NCBI RefSeq assembly: GCF_024679095.1
Contig: NC_066563.1
Coordinates: 3,629,428-3,693,427 of the forward strand
Direction: 5' to 3'
From: Eriocheir sinensis
Taxonomy: Eukaryota > Arthropoda > Malacostraca > Decapoda > Varunidae
DNA: 64,000 nucleotides
Part shown: positions 59,327 through 64,000 of the stretch, piece by piece
Position numbering within the stretch: the stretch's first letter is position 1
How the letters are laid out: every line of letters starts with the position of its first letter
Translations under genes and position numbers: made by a program
Notes under the pieces: model-generated
The model's database searches: none
What the model was told of the DNA's origin: nothing
Seen by the model: the letters and a program-made list of their open reading frames with translations, nothing else

Positions 59327-59469
59327 CGTAAGGAACAAATGTAAGGAAAGGAGAAGAGAGAAAACAAGAAATGAGAGCAAATTAAGGAGAAAGGAAGAAA
59401 AAGAAAAGATAGAAGGAAAGAAAGGAGAAAGAAAGAAGGAAAGAGAGCAGGGTAAGAAGATAAAATAAA

Positions 59470-59650
59470 GAAATGGTGAACAAATCTTACACGATATCAG
59501 TTCTTCAGGATATTTTTGCGTAATATCATCAGTGGTATTAATAAGAATTGATGAACACGAAAACATCAAGAGCCTGCAAGAACTGGTGAACAAATCTTAC
59601 ACGATATCAGTTCTTCAGGATATTTTTGCGTAATATCATCAGTGGTACGC
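59470..59650. repeat. 112-bp tandem duplication
   Basis: GGTGAACAAATCTTACACGA through AATATCATCAGTGGTA is present at 59474 and 59586. Confidence 0.9.
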
Positions 59651-59699
59651 GAATCTCATCCTGATATATCGTAACCAATTTCTATAAACTTGTGTATTA

Positions 59700-61085
59700 A
59701 TAGCACCTCAGCACAAAGTAATCAAGATCGTGTATTGCTGAATAATTCTGAAGCGGCAAAGTTACATTAAGAGGAAGATTGTCGTGTTGGTATTTTCCTC
59801 ACCTCGGCACAAAGCAACCAAGATCGTGTATTGCTAAACCATTCTGAAGCGGCAAAGTTACATTAAGGGAGAGATTGTTGTATCTATAAACCGTATGCTC
59901 ATCTCAGCACGAAGCAACCAAGATCGTGTATTGCTAAACTATTCCGAAGCGGCAAAGTCACATTAAGGGAGAGATTGTTGTATCTATAAACCGTATGCTC
60001 ATCTCGGCACGAAGCAACCAAGATTGTGTATTGCTAAACCATTCTGAAGCGGCAAAGTTACATTAAGGGAGAGACTGTCGTGTCAATAAACCGTATGCTC
60101 ATCTCAGCACGAAGCAACCAAGATCTTGTATTGCTAAACTATTCCGAAGCGGCAAAGTTACATTAAGAGACAGATCGTCGCGTTGGTATTTTCCTTATCT
60201 CAGCACAAACAAATAAAAACATGCCGCGCTAAGCCATTCTGAAGCGGCAAAGCGACATGAAGGGAAAGAATATCGTATTAGTATTTTCCAGGCGGCAAAG
60301 ATACATTAAAAGGAAGATTGTCATGTTGGTATTCTCTTTATCTCAGAACGAAGCAAATATAATAAAAAACATGACGTGCCGAGCTATTCTGAAGCGGCAA
60401 AGCGACCTGAAGGGGAAGAATATTGTGTTAGTATCTTCCAAGCGGCAGAGTTACATTAGAGGAAGATTGTAGCGTTAGTAATTTCCTTATTAATAGTCTC
60501 TCAGCACAAGGAGACTAAAATGGTGTAGTGCTGAACCATTCTAAAGACCCTAAGTTACATGAAGGGAAAATATAAGTTAGTATTTCCCAAGCAAAGCTAT
60601 ATTAAGAGGATGAATGTGATGTTAGTGTTTCCTTATTCATAGTTCCTCAGGACAAAGAAACTTAAACAGTGTAGTGTAAGGCCATTCTGAAGCGGCAAAG
60701 ACTGTAGTGTTAGTATTTCTCAAGCGGCAAAGCTATATTAAGAGGATGAATGTGATGTTAGTGTTTCCTTATTTATAGTTTCTCAGGACAAAGAAACTTA
60801 AACGGTGTAGTGCTAACCCATTCTGAAGCGGCAAAGACTGTAGTGTTAGTATTTCTCAAGCGGCAAAGCTATATTAAGAGGATGAATGTGATGTTAGTGT
60901 TTCCTTATGTATAGTTTCTCAGGACAAAGAAACTAAAACGGTGTTGTGCTAAGCCATTCTGAAGCGGCACAGTTACATAGAGAGAAAGACTGTAGTGTTA
61001 GTATTTTCCAGGCGGCAAAGCTATATTAAGAGGATGAATGTGATGTTAGTGTTTCCTTAGTTATAGTTTCTCAGGACAAAGAGGG
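59700..61085. repeat. 100-bp satellite array grading into longer units
   Basis: AAGCAACCAAGATCGTGTAT falls at exact 100-bp spacing (59811, 59911, 60011, 60111). The shared core CCATTCTGAAGCGGCAAAG continues in ~120-145-bp degenerate units to 61085. Confidence 0.93.
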
Positions 61086-61560
61086 CCACTTCCACAGTTC
61101 GCCATGATGGGTTAGTACGCCTTCAAACCAATACCAAAGACTTCGAAAATTCCTTGCGTAGTGTTTCGCGTTCATGTTTAAGTTAGGAAATTTGAGAAAA
61201 CCATAAGGGAAATCTCTTGTGTATTTGGTGTCGCATCGAAAACCTAACCATAACGAAGTGTAGAAGATTGCATAGTTTGGTTAGGGCGATTACAAAACCA
61301 CTGTGTTGGACTGTGGGATTGGCTCCAAGACGGTGTAGAGATGAACCCAAAATTTGACCCGGCAAAGCAACAAGAAGAGAAAGAACGTACTTTGAGTATT
61401 CAGAAGAGAGTGGAGAACGAACCCAAGAAACGGAGACCCTTACAAAGTCCACTGAGTCTAAGGCTGGAGCTCAAGGGAAAGGGTTAAGGCTACTTAGAGA
61501 ATAACCATCACACAAAGCTCCAGTCTACGTCTTCTAAGGCCCTTCAAGGCTTCCACAGGG
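61086..61560. other. Unique DNA
   Basis: Balanced sequence with no coding or repeat features I recognise. Confidence 0.5.
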
Positions 61561-61644
61561 CATGGGTAAAGGTGACCTGTGTGTGTATATATCAGTGGTG
61601 TCTCACGGACCGGTGTGTGTGTGTGTGTATATATATAATGGTGA

Positions 61645-61760
61645 GACTCTACCTGTATTTACCTAGTTGTATTTACCTAGTCGAAGTTTTACAGGGCCTG
61701 GGCTTACGCTCGTGTGGTCCCGTCTCCGTATCTGTATTTGTCCAATTTTTTATGTCCAAC
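61645..61760. mobile_element. Dispersed crustacean-type repeat fragment
   Basis: TACCTAGTTGTATTTACCTA then TTTTACAGGGCCTGGGCTTA and GTGGTCCCGTCTCC. I associate this block with a very common decapod dispersed repeat; the family name is uncertain. Confidence 0.5.
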
Positions 61761-62490
61761 TTTGTGTATGTATCCCTTTTCCTGTATACTCATTCACCTG
61801 TATACTCCTTTACTTTTATGTATATCAATTTACTGTATACTCAATCATATAACCTACCTGTGTATGTATTAGTTTCCCTGTATACTTTTTTTACCTGCAA
61901 ACTCTTCTACCTTTGTATATATCAATTTACCTGTATACTCAATTAATTGTATTCTCTACCTCTGTATGTATCACTTTTTCTTTTATATTAATTTACCTGC
62001 ATACTCCTCTACCTTTCCATGTATCATTTTACCTGTTTCCTCACTCAGTTATTGACTCTACCTCTGTATGTATCACTGTTCCTTTATATTAATTTACCTG
62101 CACACTCCTCTACCTTTCCATGTATCATTTTACCTGTTTCCTCACTCAATTATATATTCTACCTATGTATGTATCACTTTTCGTGTATATTCATTTACCT
62201 GTATATTTCACTATCTTTATTTGTATCACTTTACAAGTATACTCAAATAATTGTAGTATCCACCTGTGTATGTATTAATTTGTTTGGATACTTATTTCAC
62301 TGACCCTTCCTCTATGTGTTGATGTATCCGTTTACATTTACACTCACTTATATGTATCCTCCTCTGTTTGTGTATGCATAAATTTACCTGTATACTGACT
62401 TATCCATATTTTCCTTTATTGGTGTATGTATTAATTCACCTGTATACTCATTTACCTTTGTACCAGTTACCTGTATACTCCATGATGCTC
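61761..62490. repeat. CTGTATACTCATTTAC-type degenerate array
   Basis: Units of ~15-60 bp built from TTTACCTGTATACTC, CTCTACCTTTGTATGTATCA and similar. A longer ~103-bp unit repeats at 61990 and 62093. Confidence 0.85.
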
Positions 62491-63129
62491 TTTGTACTTA
62501 ACGCTAGTCACGTGATGTATAGTCCCTCGATGCCAAAGAGTACGTGTATGTGTGTAGCGTATCGTGTGTGGCGTGTGGGCGGGTAGGGGAAGCCTGGGTG
62601 AACGGAGTAATCAGTTAAAAGACAATGATATTAATTAATTTTCTTCGGTTCGAGTTTGTAAATTGTTGACTCTTGATACACTTTTATTTACTTGTCCTCT
62701 CGTTTGTGCATTATTTTCATGTATTTGTCTTCCACAGCTCTGCTTCAACAATATGGTCATTGGTTTTCACGTGTTCTTTTTATGTATTCTACTGGTCAGG
62801 AGAGAATTAGTTGATGTACAAAGAACAGAATCACTTGTTTTCAGAGGTCTCATGTATCACTGTGTATAAACCGATCAGTATGTTTATTTGTTGTGTAGAC
62901 ATAATTAAAACGTATCTACTAGATGCAGGATAGAAAGATATATAAGAAATAATTAAAATGTAACAAAATTATCTTAATTCTGCCTTTTCTTACACCTGAT
63001 TGTTGAACTGTAAGGAACTGCTGTAACGCTGAGGTGCCTGACGGTGTGTTCTGCGTATTCCTCGTTCACTACGAAAAGGATTACACGGGTAAAAGGTAAG
63101 GGTAAACTTGGGGCCATACGCTATATCTG
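62491..63129. other. Unique AT-rich DNA
   Basis: No gene or repeat is recognised apart from a short TG-rich stretch near 62545-62580. Confidence 0.5.
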
Positions 63130-63330
63130 CGCGTGGCCGCGGTGCTCATCTCCGTCCCGTTGGCCCTTTGAGTCCGAGGCGGGCAAGAACCCATTACCGG
63201 GACACGGGGCCAGTGTGAAATCCGGGTTACCCCAATTACCTTCCCAGTTTCTCCAAGTACCCATTTATTGACCATCACGAAAAGGAGGATGAACAGCTGA
63301 ATGAGCTGCACGCCAACTACCCTGCAGAGG
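63130..63330 (-). mobile_element. SINE family B body, head missing
   Basis: GCGCGTGGCCGCGGTGCTC, AGAACCCATTACCGGGACAC, GTACCCATTTATTGACCATC and GGATGAACAGCTGAATGAGC match 13505-14000, without the hAT insertion. Confidence 0.75.
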
Positions 63331-63334
63331 ATTT

Positions 63335-63475
63335 CCACGCATGTTGTATGTATGGTTACTGTTTCTGGAACCAAAGTGCATGACTGCATTTGTCAACGTT
63401 GAACGACATTTGCCACTTTTCAGACCACTGGATGATCTGGTCAAGGTCCTTTTGGATGACTTCACAGTCGGCAAT
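63335..63475 (-). mobile_element. LINE reverse-transcriptase fragment
   Basis: The minus strand reads DCEVIQKDLDQIIQWSEKWQ and MSFNVDKCSHALWF, a CR1/L2-type block. A (GGA)n sits at its left on the minus strand (63478-63500). Confidence 0.8.
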
Positions 63476-63579
63476 CGAGGAGGAGGAGGAGGAGGAGGAA
63501 GAATATATGTGCTGTATAGGAAAAGATGAATGGAGGAGAGAGAGAAGGGTGGAGGAAACATGGAAACATGGACAAGCAG

Positions 63580-64000
63580 GCAGCAGAAAGCCTATTGGCT
63601 CATTACGAGGCTGCATGTTTTCAGTGATTTAATCACTCCGTCAGCCACAGAAGTGGCTTGCGGGAAGGATTAAAGCACTTCAGTACGTACTCGTGGATAC
63701 GTTTAGTTCACTCCCGACGCAGCAAAGTGACGGTCAATGCGATTTTTAAAGGAGTTGATTGTTTCCGCACTAACCACTCCTGTAGGAAGGCTGTTCCAGT
63801 GGCGGACGACTGCTCGAAAAAATAACATCTGCTGATATCCGTAAAGCATCGCTTGGCTTGTATTATTTTATCGTTATTTCTTGTTCGCGGGTTAGTTTGT
63901 AGCGTGAAGAGTTTGAAGTGATTAACACTGCTGAACTTGTTCGGGTACTTGAATACTTGTATCATGTCTCCCCGCAATCGTCTCTTTTCCAACCTGAAGA
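63580..64000 (-). mobile_element. LINE 3' fragment (family A, CR1/L2-like)
   Basis: Minus strand: EKRRLRGDMIQVFKYPNKF ... LFTLQTNPRTRNN, then SFKNRIDRHF-like remnants and the family tail (GATTAAATCAC ... TAATGAGCCAAT). It runs off the window edge. Confidence 0.85.

Noticed and set aside
58939..59367. 142-codon minus-strand gene
   Set aside because: It is a CR1/L2-like LINE fragment fused by chance to the complement of a jockey-like LINE tail.

Overview
The window looks like nuclear DNA of an arthropod, most probably a decapod crustacean. Protein-coding genes are split into short exons by GT-AG introns. Di- and trinucleotide microsatellites are extremely dense (CT, TG, ATT/AAT, CTC, TAG). There are many 5'-truncated non-LTR retrotransposon tails of types I associate with crab and shrimp genomes, plus tRNA-derived SINEs. 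No bacterial, organellar or viral gene organisation is seen. The species cannot be named from sequence alone.

Layout: 1-8066 is repeat DNA (CT arrays, a 22-bp minisatellite, a 39-bp minisatellite, CCA-rich sequence). Positions 8067-26597 (+) hold a nine-exon gene whose splice phases all agree. They give one 889-residue protein: signal peptide, pentraxin domain, C-type-lectin-like domain, an unassigned ~100-residue module, an LDL-receptor class A repeat, and a complete Cys-loop ligand-gated ion-channel module with four membrane segments. Its introns carry a jockey-like LINE, SINEs, a hAT-like element and, beside exon 4, a tandem array of decayed copies of that exon's own splice-acceptor end. 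Positions 26598-48330 are about 22 kb of gene-poor DNA. It is dominated by polypurine/polypyrimidine tracts, microsatellites and minisatellites, with one intact tRNA-Glu(TTC) at 34740-34811 and a few islands of ordinary complex sequence.

Positions 48340-56236 (+) contain a CpG-rich promoter region with CCAAT, CRE and TATA motifs, then a four-exon bHLH transcription factor of the Fer/48-related (PTF1A-like) group, closest in my judgement to insect Fer2 (324 residues, two polyglutamine tracts). Its stop codon lies inside the first unit of a 123-bp tandem array. Positions 56237-64000 are mostly tandem arrays (123, ~100, 100 bp and CTGTATAC-type) with LINE and SINE fragments.

The two genes are on the same strand but nothing in the sequence ties them functionally. 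The first would be a secreted-domain-bearing membrane receptor or channel. The second is a nuclear developmental regulator; its Drosophila relative is needed for particular dopaminergic and clock neurons. Nearly all other long open frames are artefacts of short-period repeats.
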